From Mycoplasma miroungigenitalium (GTDB taxonomy: Bacteria > Bacillota_I > Bacilli_A > Mycoplasmatales > Metamycoplasmataceae): a stretch of DNA of 64,000 nucleotides. Of this stretch, positions 41,565 through 53,851 are shown piece by piece; within the stretch, counting starts at the first letter, position 1, and the number at the start of each line of letters is the position of its first letter. The translations under genes were made by a program, and so were the position numbers. Where the stretch lies: contig NZ_CP053096.1 of assembly GCF_013008635.1 (NCBI RefSeq), positions 248,001-312,000 of the forward strand, written 5' to 3'. The notes under the pieces are model-generated. The model made no database searches and was not told the DNA's origin. It saw only the letters and a list, made by a program, of their open reading frames with translations.

Positions 41565-43214
41565 ATGAATCATATTAATATTTTTGCATTAGGCGGTTTG
41601 GATGAAAATGGTAAAAACTGTTACGTTTTAGAATACAATGAAAAAATCTATATCATCAATGCCGGAACTAAAGTTCCTATCAATTCTCAAAACGGGGTTG
41701 ACACATTAATTCCTGATTTTACTTATCTTGAAAAAAACAAAGAAAAAATAGTCGGGGTATTTGTAACTGATGTTAAAAACGAAACGTTTTCAGCATTACC
41801 TTGATTATTGATGCATATACCGAATCTAAACATCTATACATCATCATTCAATAAAATAATGATTGCAGATCGTCTTTCGAAATATAAAATCATGAACAAA
41901 GATTACAAGATAATTTCTTTAAGCAAGATGGCTAAATTGGGTGAAATTTTTGTTCAACCGATTGAACTTGCTGGTTCAATGCCTGGACATATTGGTTTTG
42001 ATTTTATTACTCCAGATGGCGATGTGTTATTTATGTTTAACTTTGTTGAAGGGAATTTAGGTATTTATGGAAAACTGGATTTTCAACATTTAAAAACAGG
42101 CTTTACAAAACGTAAGTTAATTGCATTGGTGGTCGACTCGGGACGCGCAAACTATTCAGGGAAAGCAGTAGATAAAATCAACCTTCCAGAATCAATTAAA
42201 GATGTTTTTATGAGCGCGAAAGATAATGAAAGAATAATTATCGGTGCCTATGACGAAGAAATGGTTTCAATACATCAAATATTGGAACTAGCAATGAAAA
42301 CAAACCGTCCAATAATCACTTATGGTAAGACATATGGCCAATTATTCTATCTAATGCAAAAGGAAAATCCTAATTTGAAATTGCCGGAACAAATCGATTA
42401 CAAAATGGCCAACAAATCAGACAACGCAGTTGTTTTGGTCACGGGAGCTATCGAACGTCTTTACTCAAGATTTTTAAGAATTACAGACAATAATGATGTG
42501 TTCTTAAAATTAAAACCAACAGATAATGTAATTATGATTGCACCTCCAATTGCGGGACTTGAGAGTATTGCAGCAGTATCGTTAGACGACATAGCTAGAA
42601 TTACACCTAAAATTTCCGATGTTTCAAATAAAGAATTCTATCGTCACCGCCCAGCAAGACAAGATTTAATTGATTTAGTTAATGCTTTACAACCGCAGTA
42701 TGTCATTCCAGTTCAAGGACTTTACCGTTATTTATCAGAGGCTGCTAAATGTATTAGTAAAGAAGCTAAAATCAAACCACAAAATTGCTTGTTATTACAA
42801 AATGGAAAGATAGCGCACTTTATCAACGGCAAGTTATCTAGCACCAAAGGTAAAATTAAAGGTATCGGCGATGTTATTATTGATGGCTTTGGAATCGGAG
42901 ATATTAGTACTGAAGTTATAGCAGAACGTGAAATTTTAGGTCGTGATGGAGCGATAATTATTACATCAACCTATAATTCAAATACAAAAAAATTAACAGG
43001 GCGTACACAAATTAATATCATCGGCGCAATCTCGAAAGAAGACAAAAAAGAAGCGGAAGAACTAATTATTTCAACAATTGTTAGTCTTTTAGAGACAGAA
43101 GAATTTGAAGGATTGAAAGATTTTCAAAACCGCGCTCGCCACGTAATAAGAAAAAGAATTTTCAAAACATTTAATAAAGAACCAATGATTATTGTTTCTT
43201 TAAATCAAAATTAA
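41565..43214 (+). CDS. RNase J paralogue with degenerate active site (J2-like)
   Basis: 549 residues with the full RNase J layout: metallo-beta-lactamase half, beta-CASP half and C-terminal domain, starting NIFALGGLDENGKNCYVLEY. The zinc-binding motif that should read THGHEDHIG is TDVKNETFS at residues 68-76, so all its His and Asp ligands are gone. The second site PVHGEYR is PVQGLYR. The enzyme is therefore probably non-catalytic, acting as a partner of an active RNase J encoded elsewhere, as proposed for Bacillus RNase J2 (inference). The beta-CASP and C-terminal sequences remain well conserved. GGAGG lies 6 nt upstream. A UGA Trp lies at 41802. Confidence 0.88.
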
Positions 43215-43240
43215 AATAGAGTTGTGCAACTCTATTTTTT
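43212..43240 (+). terminator. Terminator of the RNase J paralogue
   Basis: Perfect 12-bp inverted repeat AAAATAGAGTTG and its complement with a 2-base loop, followed by T6. Confidence 0.85.
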
Positions 43241-43266
43241 AATTATTTAAACGAATTAATTTGTGC

Positions 43267-43878
43267 TTAATCTTTCTTTGATCTACGAGATTTTGTGGGT
43301 TCAGGAGCTCTAAAATCCTTTGGTAAAGAATTATCCTTCTTAATTACATCGATATAATAATCAATCAATTTTGGATTAAAGAAATATTGTTGTTTTTCAT
43401 ATTTATCCACAACTAATTCAAGTGTTTGATAAATAATCTTTTTTAAACTTTCAGGATATTCATATTTCTTTGAATTATGAGCAAATTCGTCCCTATCAAC
43501 AATTGCAAGTTCGCGTTTTGGATACGACTTGATATCCAAATCAAAATCAATGAATTTAATAGTATTATCTTCGTAAATTGGTTTTGAGGCCATATTTACA
43601 TATATATAATTATGTTTTTTCTTTAACATTATTAAAGCATTATAGTTCTCATGTTTAGGCATGAATCAAATAACGGGTTCGCGATAAACTCACGAACTTT
43701 TTTCTGTTTCGGCAACTCTTGTTTTATAAATAAAGAGTGCGAAATGATCATCAGTATTTCTAATGACCTTAACCCCATTTCACTGGCGATATAAATAACC
43801 ATTGTATTTATAAGCCTGGACATTAACAATAGCTCCCAAGAGCGGGAACTTCATTTCTTTGTTTTTATTTTCTGGCAT
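43267..43878 (-). CDS. DUF402 family protein
   Basis: 203 residues with UGA as Trp; the first 70 codons are lost under the standard code. The DUF402 core is visible: YGYLYRQWNG-like start, EPVIWFMPKHENYNALIM, YIYVNMASKP and FIDFDLDIKSY, followed by VDRDEFAHNS. Some relatives are nucleoside di/triphosphate phosphatases and others hydrolyse nucleoside diphosphates in biosynthesis; the activity here is not certain. The C-terminal tail is basic. GAGGGG precedes ATG 43878. Confidence 0.85.
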
Positions 43879-44030
43879 TTTTCCCCTCGGAAAGATAAAA
43901 AATATCTTTATTTTTATTAAAAAGCTCTAATCGCTTATTTTTCCAAATTAATTCGATATATAAATTATAAAATATTTTTTAAAAACTACGACATACTTTA
44001 CGAATACACACGTTTCATAGCATAATAAGT

Positions 44031-44055
44031 AAAATAAAATAGGCAATGCCTATTT
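44031..44055 (-). terminator. Terminator of the ABC transporter operon
   Basis: Stem AAATAGGC/GCCTATTT with a 3-base loop, T-rich tail on the minus strand, overlapping the permease stop codon. Confidence 0.7.
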
Positions 44056-44910
44056 GTTGATATTGAATTTATACAATGAAGCAACTGTTAAAGTCACTAC
44101 TGTTCAACAGCCTGAGTAAAGTATGCAGATTCAAATATTAATTTTTTGGCCAAATAAAACAATATAATCTATACCTAAGGCTTCTTTACCAAAATTAATA
44201 TCATTTTCTGAAATATTTGCCAAACTTAAATATTTAAATACATTAGTAAATTGGGTCTGCGGAATAACAGAACATATTTGGAGAAGCACATTATTATTCA
44301 AAGAGTTTCAAGGAATATATACCCCAATCAAGAAACCTATAATCGATGAAAATAATGAACAAAACGCACTGTAAACAGATTTGTTTTTAAAAAAACTAAA
44401 GATAAGTGTAAATAATATTGAATTAAATAAAGTTGACAAAACAATCATTGGCACAAAATAAAGATAGTTATATCAACCATTAATCGCCGTATGTTTAATT
44501 AACATGTAACAAATAGCAATCAAGAATAATCCGGTTGAAATAATCATATTAATGATTCAATTAATTAATATAAAGCTCACTCTTATTGTTGATGACTTAA
44601 TCGGAGTAATTGAAATATCTTTTAAAACACCACTTAATTTGTCATCAACTATTTGAGTCGCACCAGTCACGGCAGTTGTGATAGTTGTTATTGAAATAAT
44701 TCCAAATAACAAAAACCCATCAACTAAAGCGTCTTTAGTAATTTTAGAAGCATTTGGTATATTTTCGAAACCACCTGCCATCAGTTTTCTTATTAATATG
44801 AAATAAATGAATAAATAGATTAATGGTGTTAAAAATGTGAAAAATACTTTGGATTTACTTTTAAAAAAGCAAAGGAAATTTCTTTTTAATAAAGCATTAA
44901 GTTGTGTCAT
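44050..44910 (-). CDS. ABC-2 type transporter permease
   Basis: 286 residues with several UGA Trp codons. Six hydrophobic helices in the ABC-2 arrangement, with the first preceded by LLKRNFLCFFKSKSKVF, and a DDKLSGVLKDISITPI segment like the conserved amphipathic loop of this family. It forms an exporter with the ATPase encoded upstream, overlapping it by one base (TAATG). Substrate unknown; relatives export drugs, antibiotics or lipids. Confidence 0.88.
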
Positions 44911-45821
44911 TATTCTTTCTCCTTAGTCACGTTTAAGAATACTTCATCCATACTTCCTTTTAGAATTTCATAATCTTTAAGATTAGTGGAGTATTTATCA
45001 ATGAATTGTTTTAAATCAATGAAATTTACGAATTTAATAAATCAAAAATTATCCTGTCTGATAGCCCCAACTTTATTCATTATTGTTTTAAAATCTGATG
45101 TTTCGTCAAATTCATGTATTTTTAAGATTGTTGTTGAATAATTAGATTTAAGTTCAAAAGGTGTGCCCTCTACCAATTTAACACCTTTCTTTATTATGAT
45201 CATGTTATCGCAGTCGTTTGCCTCCTCCATATAGTGAGTAGTTAACAAAATTGTAAGATTATGATCTTTTCTAAGTTTTTTCAATATCTCTCAAACCATT
45301 TTTCGTGATGAAGGATCAAGTCCAGTGGTTGGTTCATCAAGAAACAAAATACGTGGATTGTGAACAAGCGCTCTAGCTATATCCACTCTTCTTTTTTGCC
45401 CGCCCGATAATTTACCATATGGTCTATTTTTCAATTCATTTAGTTCAAATTCACTCATGATTCTATCAACAGTTCTTTTTACGTCATTTAATTTATCTTG
45501 ATACAATGAACATCTTATTACTAGATTTTCATATACTGTTAACTCGCCATCTAAAACCGATTCTTGAAAAACTATCCCTATTTTATTTCTTATTTTATCT
45601 ATGTTATTTGTTAGCAAATCACCATCAATATAGATATCTCCTGAGTCTTTATTTAAAAGACCTAGAATAATATTTAATGTAGTAGTTTTACCGGCACCAT
45701 TAAGTCCTATAAAACCAAATAACTCTCCTTCTTTTACCTCAAACGAAAGATTGTTTACAACTGTTAGTTTGTTAAATTTCTTAACTAAACCTTTTACTTT
45801 TATCATAGTTTTTTTGTTCAT
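44910..45821 (-). CDS. ABC transporter ATP-binding protein (ABC-2 exporter)
   Basis: 303 residues from ATG 45821, with GAGGTG 4-9 nt before it. Walker [10 protein letters not shown], signature LSGGQKRR, Walker [14 protein letters not shown] and the H-loop His in [10 protein letters not shown] are all intact. The last ~70 residues form the DrrA-type C-terminal extension. Partner of the permease encoded next. Confidence 0.93.
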
Positions 45822-45925
45822 TTTCACCTCAATAATAATTATAAACATATTTTTTACGCAAAACATTTTAACTATGAGTGTCTTTTACTTAAATATATTT
45901 GATTTTCCTTTAAAATTTAGTCACT

Positions 45926-46975
45926 ATGGGATTTTTTAAATTTTTAAAAGAAAAAGTTTTTGGCCGAAAAAAAGATAAACTGGCCGAAAAAGAACAAAAA
46001 ATTGAACAATTGGAAGAACAAAAACTAATTGAATCAAAAAAACTGGAAAAATACTCGACTGGACTAAGTAATGCATCCAGTCTTGGGCGCAAAATTTTTA
46101 ACCTGCAAAATAAACATAAAAAAATTAATGAAGAATTTTTCGAAGAATTAGAAGAAATTTTGATCATGTCAGACATTAATGCTTCATTGGTGTACGCAAT
46201 TATAACGCATCTAAAAAATGAAGTAAGATTGCGTAATTTACACGATACTAAGGATATTGGTGAATTGACAGCCGATCAGATGTTTGTTATCTATACAAAT
46301 AAAAGTGTTGTTGATACAAACCTAAACTTCAAAGATGGACGCCTTAATATTTTTGTTTTTGTTGGGGTTAACGGTTCTGGAAAAACTACTTCTGTAGCAA
46401 AGATCGCCCACAAATATATTCAAATGGGTAAAAAAGTTTTGGTTGCTGCTGCCGACACATTTAGAGCGGGGGCAGTTAGTCAATTAGATGTTTGGGCAAA
46501 TCGTGCTGGCGCCGATATTGTTAAACCAGCAAAGGAAGGCGTTGACCCTTCATCGGTTGTTTTTGATTCACTTAAAAAAGCTAAAGAAGAAAATTATGAC
46601 TTGCTGCTGATTGACACTGCTGGTAGATTACAAAATAAAATAAATTTGATGAAAGAACTGGAAAAAATGTACGGAATAATAACCCGTTTCCAAGATGATG
46701 CGCCTCATGAATGTTTATTAGTATTGGATGCGACAACAGGACAAAACGGTGTTAGCCAAGCGCGCCACTTCAAAGAAGCGGCAAATCCAACCGGAATTAT
46801 TTTGACTAAAATGGACGGTACAAGTAAAGGTGGGATTGTCCTTTCAATTAAAGATGAATTTGACCTAAATGTAAAATACATTGGACTAGGCGAATGTTTA
46901 GATGACCTTGAACAATTTGATCTTGAAAAATTCATCTACACAATGACGAAAGATTTAATGGTGGAAAATGAGTAA
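45926..46975 (+). CDS. ftsY: Signal recognition particle receptor FtsY
   Basis: SRP-receptor GTPase targeting ribosomes to the membrane. 349 residues. N-terminal ~45 residues are a charged helix (A domain, shortened), then the N domain and G domain with GVNGSGKTTSVAK, DTFRAGA, LLIDTAGRLQN and TKMDGTSKGG. No Shine-Dalgarno site precedes ATG 45926, and the gene lies divergently from the ABC operon. It overlaps ylxM by 8 nt. Confidence 0.96.
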   Translation: MGFFKFLKEKVFGRKKDKLAEKEQKIEQLEEQKLIESKKLEKYSTGLSNASSLGRKIFNLQNKHKKINEEFFEELEEILIMSDINASLVYAIITHLKNEVRLRNLHDTKDIGELTADQMFVIYTNKSVVDTNLNFKDGRLNIFVFVGVNGSGKTTSVAKIAHKYIQMGKKVLVAAADTFRAGAVSQLDVWANRAGADIVKPAKEGVDPSSVVFDSLKKAKEENYDLLLIDTAGRLQNKINLMKELEKMYGIITRFQDDAPHECLLVLDATTGQNGVSQARHFKEAANPTGIILTKMDGTSKGGIVLSIKDEFDLNVKYIGLGECLDDLEQFDLEKFIYTMTKDLMVENE

Positions 46976-47195
46976 GATTAATGATATTGAGCAACGCGAA
47001 ATATATATCTCGTTATTTGAAAAATTTCAAAATTTATTAACTCAAACTCAAAAACAAGCTTTCCAACTTTATTTTTTAGAAAATCTAAGCTATCAAGAAA
47101 TTGCCGATATTACAGCCACAACTAGAGCAGCAGCATACGATAGTGTAAAAAAAGCAATTCAAAAATTAGAAAAATACCAAGAAAAAATCAATTAG
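46968..47195 (+). CDS. ylxM: YlxM/UPF0122 SRP-associated helix-turn-helix protein
   Basis: 75 residues, shorter than the ~110 of Bacillus YlxM. The sigma-70 region 4-like helix-turn-helix is clear: LTQTQKQAFQLYFLENLSYQEIADI-like with TTRAAAYDSVKKA. In streptococci YlxM binds the SRP and modulates Ffh/FtsY GTPase activity. Overlap with ftsY supports a shared role. Confidence 0.9.
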   Translation: MSKINDIEQREIYISLFEKFQNLLTQTQKQAFQLYFLENLSYQEIADITATTRAAAYDSVKKAIQKLEKYQEKIN

Positions 47196-47332
47196 CTGCC
47201 TTAGAATTTATCTCATTTGTAAAAAATATGCTAAAATAGACAAATAACAAAACTAAAAATTTATTTTAATTATATTTATGGTTATAATTAAAAGGAATTT
47301 TACACACATAAGATTACACATAGGAGACAAGA

Positions 47333-47485
47333 ATGGCAAGAGAAGGATTTACTTTCCAATGTACAGAGTGCAAAATGGAAAATTACATTAGTAAGAAAAA
47401 CAAAAAAAACCACCCAGAAAAAGTGGAATTAAATAAATACTGTGGCAAATGTAACAAACACACAAACCACAAAGAAAAGAAATAA
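47333..47485 (+). CDS. rpmG: Ribosomal protein L33
   Basis: 50 residues, too short for many ORF filters. Two CxxC pairs (CTEC near residue 10, CGKC near residue 39) form the zinc ribbon, so this is the zinc-binding (C+) L33 type. AGGAGA lies 5 nt before the ATG, with TATAAT at 47283-47288 as its promoter. Confidence 0.93.
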   Translation: MAREGFTFQCTECKMENYISKKNKKNHPEKVELNKYCGKCNKHTNHKEKK

Positions 47486-47496
47486 TAATCATAATT

Positions 47497-47518
47497 AACC
47501 GGCTTATGCCGGTTTTTT
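47497..47518 (+). terminator. Terminator of rpmG
   Basis: Stem AACCGGC/GCCGGTT with a TTAT loop and T6. Confidence 0.9.
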
Positions 47519-47536
47519 ATTTTAATAAAAAAATAG

Positions 47537-48211
47537 CTAAGAAGCTACTTTTAATCAAGGTTCAAATAAAATCAACGCTATTATTACATTTCCTAATATT
47601 AATCCAAACATAGGGATTTTTTTGAAATATAGAATTAAAGAAACGATAATTCCGATTGGAACATATACATATAAAACAATTGCTCTTCATCCAGAGAAAA
47701 ACACGGCTGTTTTATCATTGTAATCTAATCCAAAATATTCCTTAGCTGATTTATTAAATATCACTTGCGGTGCAATTAAACCAATAAATAATTGAATTGC
47801 CAAAGCAACAATTATCCCAGTTACAACCGGATTCATAATATTAATTAATTTTTTCAAAAACATTGAATCTTCAAACTTATCTGCATATTTCATTGCTAAT
47901 TTCATCATCAAAATAGGTGGAATGCAAAATGCAAGGTAAGTTATTAACATCGCTATATAGCCTCATCATTGACCTTCCGACACCAAATATCCAGTAACAG
48001 TTGCAAATTTAGGACTTAAAATTCCGGGAGTTGAATTAGAAATAGCAAACACACTGTTTATTTGTTCGGCAGTAATAGTTATATTAAATCATTTAGCAAG
48101 AGATTTTCATAGCCAAGTAAATATTGGCATAAATATTTGACCACCACCAAACACAGACAATGAAACGAGAACGATAAGAGGCAGAGAAACTAATAAAGCT
48201 AATAATCCCAT
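47537..48211 (-). CDS. Chromate transporter family protein, second half-size subunit
   Basis: 224 residues with UGA as Trp. A single CHR domain: LSVFGGGQIFMP, ISNSTPGILSPKFATVTGYLV and several membrane helices. Half-size CHR proteins are encoded in pairs and work as heterodimers with inverted topology. The start ATG overlaps the stop of the first half (TAATG). Substrate in mycoplasmas is unknown and is unlikely to be chromate. Confidence 0.88.
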
Positions 48212-48945
48212 TATTTGACCTCACTGGTATTATCTAGTTGTTTATCAATCTCATCAATATTAATTACCTCTGTTATTGAATTTGAATTTTCGACATTTTC
48301 AATTGATTTATCAGTATTTAGGTTATTTTTTTCTTGTTTTAATCGGCATCTTAAGTTTTTAATATTTTTTCTTTTTTGAACATAATAAATAGCTGCAAAA
48401 ATGCCAATAATTAAAAACATAATCGCTACTGGAACGTTATAAGGAGTAGGAACAAATAATGAAAAAGCCATTGTAATTAAAAATAATATTGTTCAAACGC
48501 TAATCTTGTTGGTTTTTATTCCTTTTTTGAAATACGATCAACTAAAACCAATCAAACTTCCCACAATAGCAACTAATACTCCTACCTGAACAACATATAA
48601 ATATTCAAGCGGTAACTTCGACAATACAAAAAATAAGGCTATAGTGACCACAATATGAGGTAATGATGCTAGTAAAACAACAAAAAAACCTTTTCAAAAT
48701 CCGAGTGTTTTCATTGCAATATAAGACAATGCTTCAATAGCCATCGGGCCGGGCAACATATTTGTGATAACAACATTTTTGTCGAATTCATCACTATCAA
48801 GTCATTCATATTTATCAACAGCATAGCGTTTTATCACAGGCATAAGGGCATTGCCTCCACCAAAACCGATAAAAGTTACCATAAGTATTAAGACAAATAC
48901 GTTTCAAAACGTAGGTTTTTTCTTTATATGATTCTCGTTATTCAT
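48211..48945 (-). CDS. Chromate transporter family protein, first half-size subunit
   Basis: 244 residues, mostly hidden by UGA Trp codons. Conserved CHR signatures FIGFGGGNALMPV and NMLPGPMAIEALSYI lie near the N-terminus, followed by about five helices. The C-terminal ~60 residues are a hydrophilic tail. AAAGGAGA lies just before ATG 48945. It forms a pair with the gene after it. Confidence 0.88.
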
Positions 48946-48985
48946 TATGTCTCCTTTATTGAAATAAATTTTACTAAATACTTAA

Positions 48986-51900
48986 CTAAAACAATCTCAT
49001 TTGATCTGTTTCATCTAATTTTGCAAAAATACCCATTTTTTCCATTTTTTCAACTAATGTTTTATTGACTTTAGCTCTGGTTATAAAATCCTGAATAGAG
49101 CTGAATGATTTTTCGTTACGGGCATTAACAATAGACTCAGCAACCGAATCACCTAAACCGTCAAGCGATTTAAAAGGTGGTATCAGACATTTTTCATCAT
49201 TATCAATTACTCATTCATGAGCCAGAGAACGCTCAATATCTATATTTGCTATATACAAACCTCGTGCGTATAGTTCGCGGGTAATTTCCAAAGTAGGCAT
49301 TAAATCAATTGATTTGTTATCTAAATCTTTACGATTAACAGATTGAAGTTGAACTAACTTGTTATGAGCCTTCTTACCGTTACGTACATCAACCATGCTT
49401 TCTACATCAACTGCTTTAGCGTGGGTTGCAAAATAAGAGGCGTAAAATGCCAATGGTTGATTTATTTTAAATCAGCCAATTCATCAAGCCATTAAAACAT
49501 ATGCTACGGCATGAGCTTTAGGGAACATATACGCAATCTTAAGCATTGAATCTATCTGTCATTCTGGAACATTGTATTTTCTCAATTCGACTTGTTCTTC
49601 AGGTGTTAAACCTTTACCTTTACGGACCTTTTCCATGATATTGAATGCATAACGATTGGGAACGCCTTGTGCAACTAATTTAGCAAGAATGTCGTCACGA
49701 CAACAGAAAATGTCAGGAAGACTAAAACCCTCTTTCATTATTAAATCTTGATTGTTTCCAATTCAAACATTTGTTCCGTGGCTCAACCCAGATATAGATA
49801 CTAAATCAGCAAATGATTTAGGTTGAGCTTGCAATAACATTTGACGAACAAACTGAGTACCAAATTCAGGCAAACCGATAGCGCCAGTTACTTCACCACC
49901 AATATCAGATGGTTTTATCCCTAACGGATCTGTAGAATTAAACACCTTAACAATTTCAGGGTCATTTTTAGGAATATCAGCAATTTTCAATCCAGTATAT
50001 GTTTCTAACATTTTGATTATCGTAGGGTTATCATGGCCCAATAAGTCAAGTTTTAACACATTATCATGAATAGCTTTGTATTCAAAGTGAGTAGTAAATC
50101 AGGTTGAATTTGTATCATCGGCAGGGTAATTGATTGGAGTAAAGTCGTAAACATCATATTCAGTAGGAATAATGATAATACCTCCAGGGTGTTGACCGGT
50201 TGTACGTTTTACACCGTCAATTTTAGTAGCTAAATACATAGCATAAGCATCTGAGTAATCGGTATGTGTCTCTTCAACAAAATTCTTTACATATCCAAAA
50301 CCAGTTTTAGGTGCAACAGTAGATATAGTTCCAGCCCTTAAAGTGTGTGTTTGACCGAATAATCTTCTTGTTTCATTATGCACTTCACCTTGAAATTCAC
50401 CAGAAAAGTTAAGGTCAATATCAGGAACTTTGTCGGCTTTGAAACCAAGAAATGTTTCAAAAGCAATATTATGCCCATCTCTTTCCATATCAATTTCACA
50501 GTTAGGACATTTTTTATTTTTTAAATCATAAGCAGAAGTAATCCCAGGAACATTTGCTAATTCAAAAAATTTACAATTGTTACATAAATAATATGGCGGT
50601 AGGGGGTTAACTTCAGATATTTCGCTTAGTGTTGCAACAAGAGATGATCCAACGGAACCCCGACTACCAACGACATAGCCTTCATCTAATGATTTTTTAA
50701 CTAATCTGTGTGAAATTCAATAGATTACGTCAAAACCATACTCAATAATAGGAGTTAATTCTGCTTTAATTCTTTGATCTACAATCTCAGGTAAATTCTC
50801 TCCATATTTTAATTTTGCATTTTGATAAACCAGTTCTCTAAGTTTTCTTGAAGAGTCATCAAATTTAGGAGTATATAGTCTGTCTTTTATAACAACAACT
50901 TCTTCACACATATCTGCGATTTTGCGGCTATTAGTAATAACAATTTCTTTAATTAAGTCTTCATCACCAAGAAATTCAAACTGATCCAGCATTTCATTAG
51001 TGGTTAAAAATTCTTGATCAGGTATAGTTAAGGTTCCTTCTTTGGCTCTTCCATAATTGTATAAATAGTGGCGAGCTGCACCTATCCCCTTCGCATAAAC
51101 CAAAATTTCAAATGCTTTTTTATCGGCTTTATCAGCATATCTGACATCGCCTGTAGCAACTGGAATTTTATTGTATTCTTTAGCGGTTAGAATAATGTCT
51201 TTCAAACCTTCATAGAGTTGTTCTTTAGTAATAAATTCCATGTCAATCCAATGTTGAAACACCTGCGGAGCGGGAATTTCAATATAGTCATAACGTTTAA
51301 TTTCCTCCAAAAATTGGCTACGCGAAGCATAGAAATAATCGTCAATTAATTTAGATTTCAGCGTTCCAGAACCAAACAACAAGTCAGGATCTGGTTTAAT
51401 ATCCTCATAGAATGTTCTTGGCCCATAACTATAATTTTTTGTTAAACAATTACTTACCATCGCAAATTGTTTTTTCAAACCTAGTTGATTACGAACCAAA
51501 CTTGTAAATGCATAAGGAAAACGGTCTTTGAATTCATTTTCAGGTTTGAATTCTAATAAATCATGAAATGTGAAGATGTTTTTGGTTGACATCATATGCA
51601 TCATTTCTAACCAGATATCAGCTAGGACTTTGGCGTCATAATCTCCACGGTGAGCAACATTTGGGTTATAGTTAACACCTAAATTAGCAGCTAAATCTCC
51701 AAGTGAGTGTTTTTTACGCTCAGAAAAAATTAATCTCGATACTGCTAAAGTATCAATAACTACAACATTTGGAAACTCCATATTATTCAATCTGAATTGT
51801 TCCTTAATAAAGTTGTAATCGAATTTTGCGTTGTGTGCAAGAGCTATTTTGCCATTTAAATCATCATAAATTTTTTGTAAAGCGGATTTACAATCAAGAC

Positions 51901-53329
51901 CAGTACTATCAATATCTTTTTGCGTAATACCTGTAAGTTGTGTGGTATACGGTTTTATTTTTTCCTTTGACTTTACTAAAAATTGTGTGGGTTGAGGAGC
52001 AACTTTGTTAACATTAATTACGTATGAACCATATTCAATTAATTCATGAAACTTTGGACTTAAACCAGTAGTTTCAATATCAAATGAAACATAAGAATAA
52101 TCTGTAATTTTTCCACTTGGAACTTCGCCATAAAAAATGATTGGGTTTTTATGGAATACGGAAAAAGAAGCTGCATACAACCCTTTTACTTTAGATTTTT
52201 TTGCTTTTTGGTAAAAGTTAGGATAACCTTGAACGGCATCTAAATCGCAAATTGCCACGGCAGGCATACCAAATTCTTCTGCTTTTGAAATAATGTCAGG
52301 TGGATTAAATAGTCCGTCCATAGTATTCAATTTAGACGAAACATGCAATTCTACTCTCTTTAGGTCTTCAGGGGCTGTGTCAATACGTTTTTTAAGTATT
52401 GATTCTGTCTTTTCAAATGAATCAATATATATAAATCATTCTGGCTTTCCAAAAGTTTGATAAGCACTAGTACCGAATAATTTGATAAAATTCCCAGTTT
52501 TTAAATCTTTATTTAGAATCTCTTCATCAAGTGCTTCGTCCTTAAATCATTTAACATTAATTGCGTCAGTGTGATCGGTAATTGAAAATGAATATATATA
52601 TTTTTTATTTTTAGTAACAATTAAATCGGTAGCGTATATTTCACCAGTAATAGTTACATTTGTTTTTTCGGGTAAGTGTTTTATATTAACGATTTCAACA
52701 TCCTGATATTGCTTTCTAGATCATTTTTTGCTAGGTTTGTTATCAGTGGTTTTACTTTGTACAGGTTTAGAATTCATCAATTTTAAAAATTGTTCTTGTG
52801 CTAATAAATCATTATCTCTATTTGATTCGTCAAGTTCTTTCAATATAACACTTTGATATCTTAGTTTTAGATTTAAATTTTTATAACCATATTTATTCAA
52901 AGAATTAGATAACTGTTCAACCAAATCTTTAAATTCATTAAAACGGTCCTCACTAATAGTTGTAACTTCAAAATTCGAGCCATCCAAACCAATTAATTCC
53001 TTGTTTCAATCAAAAACTTTTAGTTTTGAATATTTACTTTTCGTACCAATTATGTATTCAATAAATTTAACCAAATTATTGTGTTTATACTGTAATAAGT
53101 CAAAATTAAATGTTATAAATACTTTATAAATTTTATTTGATCTTATAGCTACTAACAAAGCAAAAAAATCTTCAGGATTTATTTCATCTCTGAAGTTTAT
53201 ATTAACACTGATTTGGTCAATTTCAGTTTCATATTTAGTAACTTCAAGTTCGGTTTTTATCAAATTATTCGGTACTTTAAAACCTATTGAATCACAAAAT
53301 TTTTTAAATCTGTTATTACTTTCATTCAT
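48986..53329 (-). CDS. polC: DNA polymerase III alpha subunit, PolC type
   Basis: Main replicative polymerase of Gram-positive lineages. 1447 residues with many UGA Trp codons. Order of domains: N-terminal (1-200), OB fold (~205-300), PHP domain interrupted by the proofreading exonuclease (SFDIETTGLSPKFHE, YDAKVLADI, near 425-590), then palm and fingers with GSSLVATLSEI and DIDLNFSGE metal ligands, TTGQHPGGI, and a C-terminal helix-hairpin-helix and tail ending DQMRLF. GGGGGA lies before ATG 53329. Confidence 0.97.
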
Positions 53330-53409
53330 AATTCCCCCAGCCTATTATTATCATTATAATTTAAAAGAACAAAACCATAAATAATGATTGATATTTTCTT
53401 AATAAATTT

Positions 53410-53433
53410 GAAATGAGCGCCGAAGCGCTCGTT
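53410..53433 (-). terminator. UUCG-capped hairpin after the MG284-like gene
   Basis: Stem GAGCGC/GCGCTC extended by GAAA/TTTC, with a TTCG loop on the minus strand. It lacks a long T-run, so it may be a terminator or processing barrier between this gene and polC. Confidence 0.5.
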
Positions 53434-53434
53434 T

Positions 53435-53806
53435 CTAAAAACTATCAAAATAATAAAATAAAAACTCATCAACCATTGCGGCTCGCCTTTTGTAATAAGT
53501 GGTTTTAGAGCAAAGCATATCTCATCAGAATGGGTCATCACAAGGATTCAATAACTCATTATCTAATATTTCGCGACTAATATCGCTCATACACACCAAC
53601 ACCCTTTGCATATTATCTGAGTAATAGTTGTATAGGTTTTTAATATCACTAGTTAATGATGAAGGTTTCTTACTATTTTTAAATTCATTCATTCTTTTGC
53701 TTTTAGCTCGCCCTAATTCTAATTGGCATATATCTTTAACACCTTTATATTTTTCAAGTTGTGTTAAATTATAATTTGAGAAGTTTTGGATTAAAAAAGA
53801 ATTCAT
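53435..53806 (-). CDS. Conserved mycoplasma protein, MG284/MPN403-like
   Basis: 123 residues with UGA as Trp. The C-terminal WWDMLCSKTTYYKRRAAMVDEF resembles the sigma-region-4-like or ArpU-like helix-turn-helix and a family of mycoplasma proteins near polC (MG284 group). Resemblance is by motif and neighbourhood only. No function is known. GGAGA lies 6 nt before ATG 53806. It lies just upstream of polC in the same direction. Confidence 0.6.
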
Positions 53807-53819
53807 ATTATCTCCTAAA

Positions 53820-53844
53820 TAAAAAACTTAGCGAAATGCTAAGT
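53820..53844 (-). terminator. Terminator of proS
   Basis: Stem ACTTAGC/GCTAAGT with a five-base loop and T6 on the minus strand. Confidence 0.8.
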
Positions 53845-53851
53845 CAATCTA

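Noticed and set aside
53326-53541. 71-residue minus-strand frame upstream of polC
   Set aside because: It is out of frame with the MG284-like gene that covers its first third, and crosses a strong hairpin; no supporting start site.
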